Virus record (IMG/VR): IMGVR_UViG_3300042884_001120
Coordinates: 62,001-126,000 of that record
Direction: 5' to 3' (one strand)
Origin: a virus
DNA: 64,000 nucleotides
Both the position numbers and the translations under genes were made by a program. Within the stretch, counting starts at the first letter, position 1, and every line of letters starts with the position of its first letter. The notes under the pieces were generated by a model. The model was not told where the DNA came from. It did no database searches and worked only from the letters and a program-made list of their open reading frames with translations. Positions 54,791-61,849 of the stretch are shown here, piece by piece.

Positions 54791-55461
54791 TTATGTAATG
54801 TAATTTTACCTAAATTATCTATTGTAATGTAAGAACATTCCGCATAGGTAAAACATCCGGTATTGGCATATGTAATATCTTCAACATTTGTGTGTTCGTG
54901 CTGATGAACATGTGAACAAATAATTGAATTATAATTTTGATTTTTTGCCCACTTAATTGCATTTTGCCGCACTCTACTTGCGGCGTGTATCCAATTCTTG
55001 CTACGCTTTTTGAAAAAACCCGGCACACGCTGTTCTTTTGGGTCTATTGCCTGTAACCAGTAATATATTCCGCCCGCTATGTGTGTTAATATAGGATGAT
55101 CTCCTATGAAACTATCAAATTGATCGCCATGAGTTACAATAATTTTATTATTATTAACATTAATTCTAACTTCTCTTGAGTGCTCGTATCCTATGAATTC
55201 AGACAGTATCTTTGAAACATCTTCATCGTGATTACCGGCATTCCAGTAACACTTGCTATTTTTAGTTAGTTTTCGTAAACTCGATAACAGGTGCCAATCT
55301 TTTTTGCCTAATCTTTTTGTATGGTTTACATCTATTATATCACCATTTAGTATAATATTTTTAGCCGGAATATTTTTTATAACCCATTCGAACTTATCAT
55401 GTTGACAAACCAAACTCGTAAGGTGTAAATCTGAAACAATTAAATACTCATATTCTTTCAC
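54784..55461 (-). CDS. Calcineurin-like metallophosphoesterase
   Basis: 225 aa from GTG at 55461 (KEYEYLIVSDLHL); an upstream TTG at 55512 would add 17 residues and run into the promoter of the divergent gene. Motifs: DLHL (Asp-x-His), NGDIID (GD), GNHDED, HGDQFDSF and SHVHQHEHTNVED, the metal ligands of the family. Resembles LpxH/UDP-diacylglucosamine pyrophosphatase-like or nucleic-acid phosphoesterases; substrate unknown. Upstream minus strand is TTGTAATATATA, a weak form of the GTGTAA motif. Confidence 0.8.
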   Translation of the reverse strand: MKEYEYLIVSDLHLTSLVCQHDKFEWVIKNIPAKNIILNGDIIDVNHTKRLGKKDWHLLSSLRKLTKNSKCYWNAGNHDEDVSKILSEFIGYEHSREVRINVNNNKIIVTHGDQFDSFIGDHPILTHIAGGIYYWLQAIDPKEQRVPGFFKKRSKNWIHAASRVRQNAIKWAKNQNYNSIICSHVHQHEHTNVEDITYANTGCFTYAECSYITIDNLGKITLHKV

Positions 55462-55514
55462 ACTATATATTACAAAGTTTTTTTGAACATTCCAACAAAA
55501 GTTTTGTCTCAATA

Positions 55515-55532
55515 TTGTAACAAAAATTACAA
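55515..55532. repeat. Perfect inverted repeat in divergent promoter gap
   Basis: TTGTAA-CAAAAA-TTACAA, four bases before the Hsp20 ATG at 55537. Each arm reads TTGTAA on its own strand, like a weak copy of the late motif, so it may be a pair of promoters or an operator for the two divergent genes. Confidence 0.4.
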
Positions 55533-55536
55533 CAAT

Positions 55537-55986
55537 ATGAATATAACACTAGTACCTAAAAAAATAGTAAACATACCCAATTATACAGTTGGAAGTATTA
55601 ATTCGTCTTATGATCCATTTCAAATACTTGACACTTGGTCTAGTAAATGGTCTGGAATTTGGGACGACTTCGACGCGGTCACCAGCCCATCATTCAACTC
55701 TAAGCTATTGAATAAGTGGAAGCAAGACGAGACCAATCAGGATAAATTCAAACTTGAAATTGAACTTCCAAGGTTTAAATCTGAGAATATTAATGTATCC
55801 ATAGATAATGGCGTACTACATGTGTCCGCCGAACAGGATAGTTTAAAATTCTATTCTTCGGAAAGTTTTCCTGACTTTTTAGATGCGAAAACCATTGCGG
55901 CCAAACTTGACCACGGCGTTCTTTACGTGTCGGCAAGCAAATTAGAAGCGGCGAAACCAAGAAAAATTAAAGTACAGGTTGGGTAA
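55537..55986 (+). CDS. Small heat-shock protein (Hsp20/alpha-crystallin type)
   Basis: 149 aa from ATG at 55537; an in-frame ATG at 55483 adds 18 residues across the promoter palindrome and is less likely. The alpha-crystallin domain is seen as FKLEIELPRFKSENINVSIDNGVLHVSAEQ and the later strand DHGVLYVSASKL. The N-terminal arm is short. Holdase chaperones of this family occur in cyanophages and other marine phages, where they may help capsid or tail folding. Closed by a strong terminator at 56010-56049. Confidence 0.85.
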   Translation: MNITLVPKKIVNIPNYTVGSINSSYDPFQILDTWSSKWSGIWDDFDAVTSPSFNSKLLNKWKQDETNQDKFKLEIELPRFKSENINVSIDNGVLHVSAEQDSLKFYSSESFPDFLDAKTIAAKLDHGVLYVSASKLEAAKPRKIKVQVG

Positions 55987-55992
55987 GTAATA

Positions 55993-56265
55993 CTAAACCG
56001 AATCTTTGGTTGGCGAGTCAGGCTCTTGTTTGGCTCGCCAATTTTTTTTGTACTCACTAACCTTGTTTAAATTATTCTTTTGCCACTCGCGAACCTCGGC
56101 AATACGATCCTTTTTTATTATTTCGTATCTTTCGCGCTCTACCTTGCGACAGCAGGTTTTGCACCAAGCGTGAAAACCGTCCCTGCTCTTGCGGTTAATA
56201 CTAAAGCAAATTAAGGGTATTTCAGTTCGACAAAGGCCGCAGATTTTAGTGACTTCTGCTTGCAT
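55993..56265 (-). CDS. Small zinc-finger protein
   Basis: 90 aa. Two Cys-x2-Cys pairs (ICGLCRTEIP and WCKTCCRKV) separated by about 25 residues, followed by basic helices (VERERYEIIKKDRI), typical of a phage zinc-binding DNA protein of the HNH/endonuclease VII-like group but without a visible HNH active site. Its 3' end lies on the hairpin that terminates the convergent Hsp20 gene. Confidence 0.6.
   Translation of the reverse strand: MQAEVTKICGLCRTEIPLICFSINRKSRDGFHAWCKTCCRKVERERYEIIKKDRIAEVREWQKNNLNKVSEYKKNWRAKQEPDSPTKDSV
56010..56049 (+). terminator. Terminator of Hsp20, inside the convergent coding region
   Basis: Stem TTGGCGAG (56010-56017)/CTCGCCAA (56034-56041) with a 16-base loop, then eight T. 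On the minus strand it codes for the C-terminus of the zinc-finger protein (NWRAKQEP). Confidence 0.9.
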
Positions 56266-56275
56266 TCGGAAAGTT

Positions 56276-56608
56276 TTAATTTATATCCTCTTCAGTTGTG
56301 CCTGATTCGGTTGCGTCCTCTTCAGTTGTGACTGGTTCGGTAATATCCCATTGTATTGGAGGCGCGTCCTCTATCACTTGAGGAACAGGTACTTCCTCAA
56401 TCACGGGAGGGCGAACCAGATTGTTGTCAATTATATACTGCTCACACTCCTCTAGTGTTCCGACGAAAAGATTCGCCTGTGTTGATGTATATAAGGGTTC
56501 CAGATTATAAGAAATAATATTTTTACTGTCATCAAAAACTAAATGCCAAAGGTTTTCATGCTCTTCGGCACTAAATGACCATCCTTGTGAATTTTTTTCT
56601 ATAATCAT
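56276..56608 (-). CDS. Small protein with acidic repeat tail, possible fibre chaperone
   Basis: 110 aa. The first 65 residues form strands (WSFSAEEHENLWHLVF, ISYNLEPLY); the tail is Pro/Glu/Thr-rich with imperfect repeats (PVTTEEDATESGTTEED), coded by direct DNA repeats at 56285-56340. Follows the large repeat protein at 56616 by eight bases, where a small fibre-assembly chaperone would be expected. Function unknown. Confidence 0.45.
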   Translation of the reverse strand: MIIEKNSQGWSFSAEEHENLWHLVFDDSKNIISYNLEPLYTSTQANLFVGTLEECEQYIIDNNLVRPPVIEEVPVPQVIEDAPPIQWDITEPVTTEEDATESGTTEEDIN

Positions 56609-56615
56609 ATTATTT

Positions 56616-58547
56616 TTAGTTAGTTAGTGTTAGTGTGGAACTGGCGCTATCATACGTGGCAGTTCTTCCGGCAGCTGAACCCTGTAGGGTTATTACGGAA
56701 TAATTATTAACTGTAGGTCCGGCGAATAGTTGAAAAGACTCTCCGAGTGCGGGGACAGAATTGAACACCACAATTAAACTAGTGCCTGCGCTGAACGATG
56801 CAGAAGTTATTCTTGCGTACGGGTCACTAAATGGCAGACGATTTACTAATGTACCACCTGTTATGGTTGTGGAGCCAGTATATGTCGGACCAATATTTAA
56901 AGCAGGGACACCTGAAAGAGTTAATGTACTAAATGGATTTGTTTTAATTAAATTAATATTACCAGAAATACTTCCATTGTATATTGAGTTATGGGCATTT
57001 TGAGGATTGATTGTTAAATTAGCAACGGTTGAAGAGTTATTAAATATCTTACATCCCGTCCCTCCGTTGTTAATACTTCTAAAGATTTGACCGTTTCCAT
57101 TTAAATTAATGGTTTCTGTGCCTCCAAAAGTTATATTATCATTATTAATTGCAAGTGGAACATCGCATCTAACATTACTGCCACCAATAATTCTTAAGGT
57201 TTGAAACCTATTCCCACTAACAGCTATAATTGCTGTTGTCACGCCTATAAAACCAAAATTAACAGCTGTACTATTAAAAATTACAGGAGAGCCAGTTAAA
57301 ATAGCAGTTGTATTAGTGTTTCCAAAAATATTTACAAGAACTGCTCCCCAAGTTGGTGTTCCTGAAATACCACCATTAAATGTTAAAGTAATGGATGGAG
57401 CACCGAAAGCAAACTGAACATTTTGATTAACGGGACCGCCAGTAACAAAGGTAATCGGACCATTAAATGTTGTAGACTTTCCTACATTGATTAATGACAG
57501 AGTGCCTACACCGGAAACATAAGATGAATAAATAGGATTGTTGATAACAACAGTTGCTGGTATGGCAGTTGGTTGTATTAGAATAGGAAATGACGCAGTT
57601 GTTTGTAAATAAACACTTCCAGTTCCAAATGGGTTGCTATTAAAAACGCTCACAAAACCACTATTAATAAATGTATCTCCTGTATAGGTATTATTACCAC
57701 TCAATGATAATACTCCTGATCCAAGTTTTGTTAAATTTCCAGAGCCGCCAATATTTCCACCAAGAACAATTGGGCCACTATTACAATTTACACCCCTACG
57801 CGTTCCAGATAGTAGAATATCATTACGAATTGTCTGGGTTCTGCTGGTATTATTTACGATTCCACTATAGGTTAGAATAAATCTATTACCAGTAATAGTA
57901 ATTGCTCTGGAACCCGCATCAAATATTATACCATTGAATTGCGTGTCCGTTGGGAGATCGTTAAAAGCACGGTTAGGACCGATGGGGTCGCTGAAGTAAA
58001 TTGCGTCATAATTAACGGGAACCAGACCATTCGCCCAGTTTACTCCGCTGCTAAACACAGGGTTCTGCGTAGGTGTACCTGGCGCGCCATTAATCCATGC
58101 TTGATCTGCGTACCCATTTACCAAATAATCAACATTAAAATCCAACTTATCTATTTCCGCCTGATATTTATTAACATTATTTATTCTAATGGTTCTGTCT
58201 ATTGTGCCCATTTGTGCCCCGGTTAGATTAAAATTAACAGTCTTATTGGCGGCGCCGGTTATAGAATTACGATTGGCATAAATACCAGTTGCCACATCCT
58301 CCAAACTCTCTTTTGTTAGGTAGTTGTTTTCAAAACGCAGCGTTTGCAAAAGCGGGGCGCCAGATGTAGATATACCAGTGAGTACTGTTATACCATTACC
58401 AGATGCGGTAATGCCGGTAAGGTTAGGAAATATTGATAAATCAACAGTACCGCCCAGTGGCGTACCACCAACGCCAGTTGGGGAAGTTAACTCTAACCCG
58501 AGTTCCCTGATAAATGTTCCACCTAAAATTCCAATTTGTTCTGGCAT
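56616..58547 (-). CDS. Adhesin/fibre with autotransporter-associated beta-strand repeats
   Basis: 643 aa. N-terminal 120 residues contain leucine-rich-repeat-like strands (LSIFPNLTGITASGNGITVL, LQTLRFENNYLT). From about 200 the sequence is beta-helical with autotransporter-associated strand repeats: LTKLGSGVLSLSGNNTYTGD and TFINSGFVSV, then FSTLTLSGVPALNIG, TYTGSTTITGGTLVN and a PATR-like end. Such repeats are best known from autotransporter passenger domains. It lacks a signal peptide, so it is a virion fibre or adhesin rather than a secreted protein. Preceded by a GTGTAA motif. Confidence 0.7.
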   Translation of the reverse strand: MPEQIGILGGTFIRELGLELTSPTGVGGTPLGGTVDLSIFPNLTGITASGNGITVLTGISTSGAPLLQTLRFENNYLTKESLEDVATGIYANRNSITGAANKTVNFNLTGAQMGTIDRTIRINNVNKYQAEIDKLDFNVDYLVNGYADQAWINGAPGTPTQNPVFSSGVNWANGLVPVNYDAIYFSDPIGPNRAFNDLPTDTQFNGIIFDAGSRAITITGNRFILTYSGIVNNTSRTQTIRNDILLSGTRRGVNCNSGPIVLGGNIGGSGNLTKLGSGVLSLSGNNTYTGDTFINSGFVSVFNSNPFGTGSVYLQTTASFPILIQPTAIPATVVINNPIYSSYVSGVGTLSLINVGKSTTFNGPITFVTGGPVNQNVQFAFGAPSITLTFNGGISGTPTWGAVLVNIFGNTNTTAILTGSPVIFNSTAVNFGFIGVTTAIIAVSGNRFQTLRIIGGSNVRCDVPLAINNDNITFGGTETINLNGNGQIFRSINNGGTGCKIFNNSSTVANLTINPQNAHNSIYNGSISGNINLIKTNPFSTLTLSGVPALNIGPTYTGSTTITGGTLVNRLPFSDPYARITSASFSAGTSLIVVFNSVPALGESFQLFAGPTVNNYSVITLQGSAAGRTATYDSASSTLTLTN

Positions 58548-58558
58548 ATTAATTTATA

Positions 58559-58565
58559 TTACACT
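58559..58565 (-). promoter_or_regulatory. GTGTAA late-promoter motif
   Basis: Minus strand AGTGTAATATAAATTAAT directly precedes the ATG at 58547 (18 bases). Confidence 0.6.
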
Positions 58566-58648
58566 GCGAGAAAATACCTGACACCTTGTATTGTATTATA
58601 CAAGATGTATTATATTATATAAAATATATTATATAAATTATAATTAGT

Positions 58649-58840
58649 ATGAAAAGTACATTAAATAAATTTAAACTAAATGATAATATTGAGTTTTTAG
58701 AGAAAAGTACTAGAAACTGGCGTTATGGCAAGATTGTCGAAATAATTAATGAGAATAAATATAAAATATATAGCGGAATGGATATTTTTTGGGCCAAACA
58801 AGTTAAAAACGGCGAAAAGTTTCAGCTTGAGACATTCTAA
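58649..58840 (+). CDS. 63-aa protein with SH3-like strand pattern
   Basis: Starts MKSTLNKFKLNDNIEFLEKS and has strands WRYGKIVEII, KYKIYSGMDIFWAKQV typical of small SH3-like/Tudor-type barrels. A TATAAT four bases before the ATG follows an AT-only stretch. It sits alone on the plus strand between two minus-strand fibre genes. Function unknown. Confidence 0.55.
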   Translation: MKSTLNKFKLNDNIEFLEKSTRNWRYGKIVEIINENKYKIYSGMDIFWAKQVKNGEKFQLETF

Positions 58841-58846
58841 TACTGT

Positions 58847-60277
58847 TTATATATAAATTAACGGACTGACTATATTAACGCCATTTTGTATTATCGCCTG
58901 TGCAATACGTTCGTCGCAAGTTGATACTATCTTGCGCTTGCCGCCAACAAGTAATCCGTTGAGTAGTGGTGCTGGTGCGCCTGATGCTAGCTGTAAATTC
59001 ACCAAACCTGTTAGGAATCCAGTCCATGGAACCTCTTTTGGGTTCTCGCCAAGGTGGTTTTCCCAGTTTAGTAATGTTGCCCACAGGCCGTCACCACCAG
59101 TGTTTGTGAAATATAGCGTTGCGGTGGCTTGTCCACCTATGTAATACGTGCCATTAATGTATAGGTCTCCATTAACTGTGCCCGTGTTGTAACTTGAGTC
59201 GAAAAACGCTGCGTTTCCATTAGTAACCGTGCCACTGTTGTAGCTAGTATCGTTAAAGGTGGCGTTTCCTATTACTATTCCTCCGCTAGCGTTATAGCTA
59301 AAGTCGTTAAACGTGGCATTTCCTGAGACTGTGCCAGCAGGAAAGGAGTTAAAGCTAGTATCGTTAAACGTGGCGTTGCCTGTTACTGTGTCGAAGTTGC
59401 GGCTAAGGCCGTTAAACGTGGCGTCTCCTGTTACTGTGCCGTTGTTACCGCTTTCTGAATCAAATGTGGCATTTCCTGAGACTGTGCCGCCGTTGTAACT
59501 ATATTCATTAAAGGTAGCGTTCCCTGAGACTGTGCCGTTGTTGTCGCCAGATTCGTTAAATGTGGCGTCTCCTGTTACTGTGCCGCTGTTGTAGCTATCC
59601 CCGTTAAACGTGGCGTCTCCTGTTACTGTGCCGCCGTTGGCGCTATAGTCGTTAAACGTGGCATCTCCCAAGACTGTGACGTAGTTGCGGCTAAGGCCGT
59701 TAAACGTGGCGTCTCCTGTTACTGTGCCTTGGTTGAAGGCACCCCCGTTAAACGTGGCGTCTCCTGTTACTGTGCCGAGGTTGTAACCACCACTAAACGT
59801 CCATGTTGGGTTGGCGGTTGTAAATATCCAACTGGAAGGGTCATAAGTCCAACTAAGATTACCATATGTAAATGTGACTGGAGTTTCGGAAGTAAAATTG
59901 TAAGAACCAGCACTACCAAACCTAATATCTACAAATGAACTTGCCGTAAACGTGGCATCTCCCGTTACTGTTCCATCGTTCTGGCTAAAGTCGTTAAACG
60001 TAGCGTCTCCTGAGACTGTGCCGTAGTTGCCGCTATAGTTGTTAAACGTGGCGTTTCCTACTGCTCCAGTAAAGTTCACAGGAACGGGATTATCAACATA
60101 AATATGAGCAAGAGTTACTGACGTAGATGGGCCGCTAAACATAGGACTCGACAGATACACAGTATCCCCATTAGCAGGGAGGGCTAACGCAGGAGTGATA
60201 AACGAGGCATCAGACCACCAGTTGCCTAGCGTGTCCCATGCATAATCTACTGCGTTGTTGTAGTAGAGGTTAGCCAT
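58847..60277 (-). CDS. Fibre protein with about fifteen 16-residue beta-solenoid repeats
   Basis: 476 aa. Residues about 60-365 consist of repeats of the form DATFN-x5-N-x-GTVTG, near-perfect 16-mers such as DATFNGDSYNSGTVTG, with a non-repeat insert (SSFVDIRFGSAG, TYDPSSWIFTTANPTW) near residues 115-160. Each unit would make one rung with inward Ala/Phe/Val and Asn ladders, in the manner of hexapeptide or pentapeptide solenoids. N- and C-terminal caps carry Trp-rich strands (LYYNNAVDYAWDTLGNWW, WATLLNWENHLG). Probably a tail fibre or capsid adhesin. The gene's stop and the next start overlap at 60277. Confidence 0.7.
   Translation of the reverse strand: MANLYYNNAVDYAWDTLGNWWSDASFITPALALPANGDTVYLSSPMFSGPSTSVTLAHIYVDNPVPVNFTGAVGNATFNNYSGNYGTVSGDATFNDFSQNDGTVTGDATFTASSFVDIRFGSAGSYNFTSETPVTFTYGNLSWTYDPSSWIFTTANPTWTFSGGYNLGTVTGDATFNGGAFNQGTVTGDATFNGLSRNYVTVLGDATFNDYSANGGTVTGDATFNGDSYNSGTVTGDATFNESGDNNGTVSGNATFNEYSYNGGTVSGNATFDSESGNNGTVTGDATFNGLSRNFDTVTGNATFNDTSFNSFPAGTVSGNATFNDFSYNASGGIVIGNATFNDTSYNSGTVTNGNAAFFDSSYNTGTVNGDLYINGTYYIGGQATATLYFTNTGGDGLWATLLNWENHLGENPKEVPWTGFLTGLVNLQLASGAPAPLLNGLLVGGKRKIVSTCDERIAQAIIQNGVNIVSPLIYI
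59160..60065. repeat. 48-bp tandem repeats inside fibre gene
   Basis: Plus-strand units like gttaaacgtggcgtctcctg recur about every 48 bases with an insert near 59790-59940. Their near identity at DNA level invites recombination and copy-number change in multiples of one solenoid rung. Confidence 0.85.
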
Positions 60278-60585
60278 TAGCGTCTGGTTGCGGGAAGGAA
60301 TAGGTCAGATATTGCTTTAGCAGGATCCGTTCCCAGAATTTCGGATATACGAGCGTCTACATCCTGATCGGTAAATTGTCCGATAGCACTATATGCTTCC
60401 CCCGTCCAAAGAGTGATAGGACGATTAACCCCCTTAATAATCGCCATGGCAACCCTTGCTGTGTTATCATAAGTAACAATATAATCAATACTATCGAGGA
60501 CAACTGGCGCGAAGTGTTTTATTGTTCCATCAGACTTTTTGATGGAAGGTATGCTAATCGTGATGGGTGATTCTAGAGTTATCAT
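60277..60585 (-). CDS. Small beta-rich protein upstream of solenoid fibre
   Basis: 102 aa. Strand-rich (MITLESPITISIPSIKKSDG, IDYIVTYDNTARVAMAII). First gene of its unit and coupled by one base to the solenoid gene, so it may be a fibre assembly or attachment partner. A GTGTAA motif 32 bases upstream is followed by AT-only sequence. Function unknown. Confidence 0.5.
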   Translation of the reverse strand: MITLESPITISIPSIKKSDGTIKHFAPVVLDSIDYIVTYDNTARVAMAIIKGVNRPITLWTGEAYSAIGQFTDQDVDARISEILGTDPAKAISDLFLPATRR

Positions 60586-60610
60586 TATTATTATATATTA
60601 TAATATAAAT

Positions 60611-60617
60611 TTACACT
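60611..60617 (-). promoter_or_regulatory. GTGTAA late-promoter motif
   Basis: Minus strand AGTGTAAATTTATATTATAA, 32 bases before the ATG at 60585. Confidence 0.55.
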
Positions 60618-60619
60618 AA

Positions 60620-60995
60620 TACAGTGGACACCTCCTCATTCATCCTTGTTTTTTGTTTTTTTACCATTGAGTTAGGGTTAATATAATATTTTTATTCATA
60701 TTTGGCACACGAGCGCGTAGCATTCGCGCGCGCATTTATTCGTAGCGGCGGATACTTTAGTATTTAGCCACTGAACTATTAGTTTAAACTGGTTTAAACT
60801 TTTAAACCGGTAGAAGTGGCGGTGATTTCTGAATAATGTATGTATTTTGTTGATGGAGATTGAAATTTGACCCTACCGGCATCTTACCCGGTCTTACAAG
60901 GTCAATTTTTCGGAAAAAGGGGGGGTATGCCTATGTGTGCGTGTTGTCATACATACTCACACTCAAAATAAAAATGAATTAAAATAAAAAAGTTC
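60620..60995. other. Non-coding gap with three inverted repeats, divergent control region
   Basis: About 400 bases without a plausible gene. Contains GCGCG/CGCGC at 60713-60729, a 10-bp hairpin ACTGGTTTAA/TTAAACCGGT at 60788-60811, and a nested structure at 60867-60905 (outer TTGACC/GGTCAA, inner ACCGG/CCGGT) followed by five T, terminator-like on the plus strand. A TTGTCATACA box lies at 60944-60953. Could be a replication or packaging landmark or a small RNA; nothing decisive is visible. Confidence 0.45.
60944..60953 (+). promoter_or_regulatory. TTGTCATACA box
   Basis: Dyad TGTNNNACA, 43 bases before the -35 box of the leaderless promoter at 60996. Confidence 0.5.
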
Positions 60996-61024
60996 TTGTG
61001 TTTCTACATGAATGATCCTAGTAT
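60996..61024 (+). promoter_or_regulatory. Leaderless-type promoter 1
   Basis: TTGTGT (60996-61001), 17 bases, TAGTAT (61019-61024), then exactly 6 bases to ATG 61031. The -35 lies beneath an A-rich stretch (AAAATAAAAA) like an UP element. Confidence 0.65.
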
Positions 61025-61030
61025 AGACAC

Positions 61031-61138
61031 ATGAACAATAAGAACACGCAGACGCTCGACGAGAGGATTGCTGAAGCTAATCGCAAGGCCGCACAGATCG
61101 CCCTTGCCAACCTCAAGGCTGATCCCTTGAATCAGTAA
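61031..61138 (+). CDS. 35-aa hypothetical protein, predicted leaderless
   Basis: Starts MNNKNTQTLDERIAEANRKA and forms one amphipathic helix (ends NLKADPLNQ). First gene of the plus operon in the G+C-rich right end; its ATG is at the predicted transcription start of promoter 1. No domain; composition and codon use are unlike the AT-rich left part of the window. Confidence 0.5.
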   Translation: MNNKNTQTLDERIAEANRKAAQIALANLKADPLNQ

Positions 61139-61181
61139 TAAAAAACTTTACAACACACCACAAAACAACAACACTACATCA

Positions 61182-61373
61182 ATGAAAACATACAAAATCG
61201 TGAGAGGTTTCTTTGAGGGAAGAAGCAAGACAATCAAGCGCGGCCTTACTCTTGAAGAGGCTCGTGAACACTGCCGGAACCAAGAGACATCTTCGCGCAC
61301 TTGTTCGGAAGCTACCGCTAAGCGGCTCGGGCTAGTCGGTCGCGTGTGGTTTGATGGTTATGAAGAGGAATAA
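61182..61373 (+). CDS. 63-aa conserved small phage/plasmid-type protein
   Basis: MKTYKIVRGFFEGRSKTIKRGLTLEEAREHC and WFDGYEEE at the end. The pattern 'iivRfy..g.....RGLTLEEAqaHC.d.etSSrT' is a widespread small protein of unknown function in phages and plasmids. Leader is G-free and A/C-rich (61139-61181), without a Shine-Dalgarno sequence. Confidence 0.6.
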   Translation: MKTYKIVRGFFEGRSKTIKRGLTLEEAREHCRNQETSSRTCSEATAKRLGLVGRVWFDGYEEE

Positions 61374-61414
61374 AAAACTTTACAGCACACAACAAAACAA
61401 TCACACTAGAACAA

Positions 61415-61528
61415 ATGAAACACCACCTCACAACGCTCCTAATCCTCATCGACTTTATCGCCTTTGGTCTTGTCGCGCTGTTTGCGGTCGGCTCGCTTGT
61501 CCTTGCAATGGAGACTTTCTCACGCTAA
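61415..61528 (+). CDS. 37-aa membrane microprotein
   Basis: MKHHLTTLLILIDFIAFGLV then ALFAVGSLVLAMETFSR: one long hydrophobic helix after a short basic start. Its leader (61374-61414) nearly repeats that of the 61182 gene. Function unknown; could target the host envelope. Confidence 0.55.
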   Translation: MKHHLTTLLILIDFIAFGLVALFAVGSLVLAMETFSR

Positions 61529-61538
61529 TCTCGCTACC

Positions 61539-61634
61539 ATGAAACGCATCGCCTTCCTTGTCTTACTTACCATAATCACCATGCTTCCCTTCGCTGCTAT
61601 CTTCTACTACGCTGACCAACTCTGTAACCACTAA
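61539..61634 (+). CDS. 31-aa membrane microprotein
   Basis: MKRIAFLVLLTIITMLPFAA followed by IFYYADQLCNH: a positive start, one hydrophobic helix, a short polar end. It shares one base with the next tiny ORF (TAATG). Function unknown. Confidence 0.5.
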   Translation: MKRIAFLVLLTIITMLPFAAIFYYADQLCNH

Positions 61635-61693
61635 TGGAACTTCTCTTGATTTCTTTTGTGATTGCTGTTGCAATCTATCACAACAACGCATAG
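61634..61693 (+). CDS. 19-aa membrane microprotein (marginal)
   Basis: MELLLISFVIAVAIYHNNA, single hydrophobic stretch coupled by TAATG to the upstream ORF. It could be chance, but the tight coupling in a run of tiny membrane ORFs argues for translation. Confidence 0.35.
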   Translation: MELLLISFVIAVAIYHNNA

Positions 61694-61702
61694 AATAAAC
61701 GC

Positions 61703-61849
61703 ATGATCCTCGCCATCTACAAACTATCACAACACTTCTTCCATCGCTCTGCATACCATGGTCGCAGGGGAAACCCTGTCAGGATGTGGGTTAGCTACTA
61801 CATCAGTCAGGCATTGCTTGAGACAAAGACATTCATCCAATCACGATGA
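61703..61849 (+). CDS. 48-aa basic hypothetical protein
   Basis: MILAIYKLSQHFFHRSAYHG then RRGNPVRMWVSYYISQALLE. Ends with an ATGA overlap onto the next gene. No family recognised. Confidence 0.5.
   Translation: MILAIYKLSQHFFHRSAYHGRRGNPVRMWVSYYISQALLETKTFIQSR

Noticed and set aside
59160-60065. Regular 48-bp repeats looking like a CRISPR array
   Set aside because: The repeats have no spacers of constant length and translate continuously into the solenoid protein.
60735-60795. tRNA-like D-arm text (AGTTCAGTGGC) on the minus strand
   Set aside because: No matching D-stem partner, anticodon stem or T-arm with TTCRA; the region folds better as simple AT hairpins.
61563-61754. Minus-strand ORFs opposite the small genes at 61.5-62.0, 62.4-62.7 and 63.3-63.7 kb
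   Set aside because: No motif, promoter or coupling; the plus-strand genes have promoters and ATGA/TAATG links.
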